DNA from: Methylococcaceae bacterium
Lineage (GTDB): Bacteria > Pseudomonadota > Gammaproteobacteria > Methylococcales > Methylomonadaceae
Direction of reading: 5' to 3'
Length of the DNA: 6,072 nucleotides
Assembly: GCA_013140465.1 (NCBI GenBank)
Contig: JABFST010000428.1
Span: 1 to 6,072 of the forward strand
The notes beneath the pieces were generated by a model. The model saw only the letters and a list, made by a program, of their open reading frames with translations, did not search any database and was not told the origin of the DNA. Of the stretch, positions 6,001 through 6,072 are shown one piece after another (the stretch's first letter is position 1; each line of letters opens with the position of its first letter). The position numbers were made by a program, and so were the translations under genes.

Positions 6001-6072
6001 GCCCCTATCCCATTGATTAAACACGGCTTAGCCCGATGTCCCGGGCTTGTCGCAACAGGGTAAGGATGGGGC
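6001..6072. repeat. Nested inverted repeat at the right edge
   Basis: GCCCCTATCC (6001-6010) pairs with GGATGGGGC (6064-6072) apart from one extra base, and encloses the hairpin at 6030-6047. The right arm reaches the last base of the window, so its full length is unknown. It begins directly at the end of the truncated PsiE-like frame, which suggests a small inserted repeat that replaced the rest of that gene (inference). Confidence 0.35.
6030..6047 (+). terminator. Hairpin AGCCCG-N6-CGGGCT after the cyd operon
   Basis: Perfect 6-bp GC-rich stem with a 6-base loop, 30 bases past the last small frame. The following bases (TGTCGC) are not T-rich, so intrinsic termination is uncertain. It sits inside a wider imperfect inverted repeat (6001-6010 against 6064-6072). 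Confidence 0.3.

Noticed and set aside
6017..6070. Minus-strand open stretch reading PILTLLRQARDIGLSRV then stop, as the end of a convergent gene
   Set aside because: Only 17 codons are visible and they lie within the inverted repeat; no family could be recognised.

Overview
The window reads as chromosomal DNA of a Gram-negative proteobacterium, most likely a gammaproteobacterium. It encodes an outer-membrane porin with a Sec signal peptide, a long-Q-loop cytochrome bd oxidase close to the E. coli CydAB type, and a sigma-54 activator paired with a -24/-12 promoter. Base composition is close to balanced. A methanotroph-like gammaproteobacterium is possible, but that is only an impression.

Left part, all on the minus strand. 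Positions 1-603 hold the N-terminal 201 residues of an OprP/OprO-type porin that runs off the left edge. Upstream of it, at 732-902, is a 56-codon gene for a DUF2292/OscA-like protein, a family linked to sulfur starvation. A weak promoter and an AT-rich palindrome precede it. Positions 1129-2454 encode a 441-residue PAS / AAA+ / Fis-type sigma-54 enhancer-binding protein.

Middle, 2455-2819: a 365-bp divergent control region. It holds a consensus sigma-54 promoter (GG-N10-GC, 2749-2765) reading right into the oxidase operon. It also holds two copies of the same spaced inverted repeat, TGTTTCA-N13-TGAAACA: one perfect copy directly before the regulator's start codon, and one with a single mismatch about 113 bp upstream of the predicted oxidase transcription start. 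Extra TGAAACA half-sites surround the second copy. A 20-bp imperfect inverted repeat (2493-2566) lies between the two operators.

Right part, plus strand. The operon is cydP (2820-3053), cydA (3050-4615), cydB (4608-5747) and cydX (5760-5858), with overlapping or tightly spaced genes. A short reading frame follows (5887-6000) that looks like the N-terminal stub of a PsiE-family protein. The window ends in inverted-repeat sequence.

How the parts fit: the PAS-containing activator probably senses a redox, oxygen or energy cue, binds the TGAAACA sites and drives RpoN-dependent transcription of a cytochrome bd quinol oxidase with its two small subunits, while limiting its own synthesis through the start-proximal operator. 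Known bd-oxidase control is mostly by sigma-70 regulators such as ArcA, Fnr, Anr, CydR and Rex, so this dedicated sigma-54 switch is the most noteworthy feature of the window. The link from regulator to operon is inferred from sequence and layout; the oxidase genes themselves are identified with high confidence.
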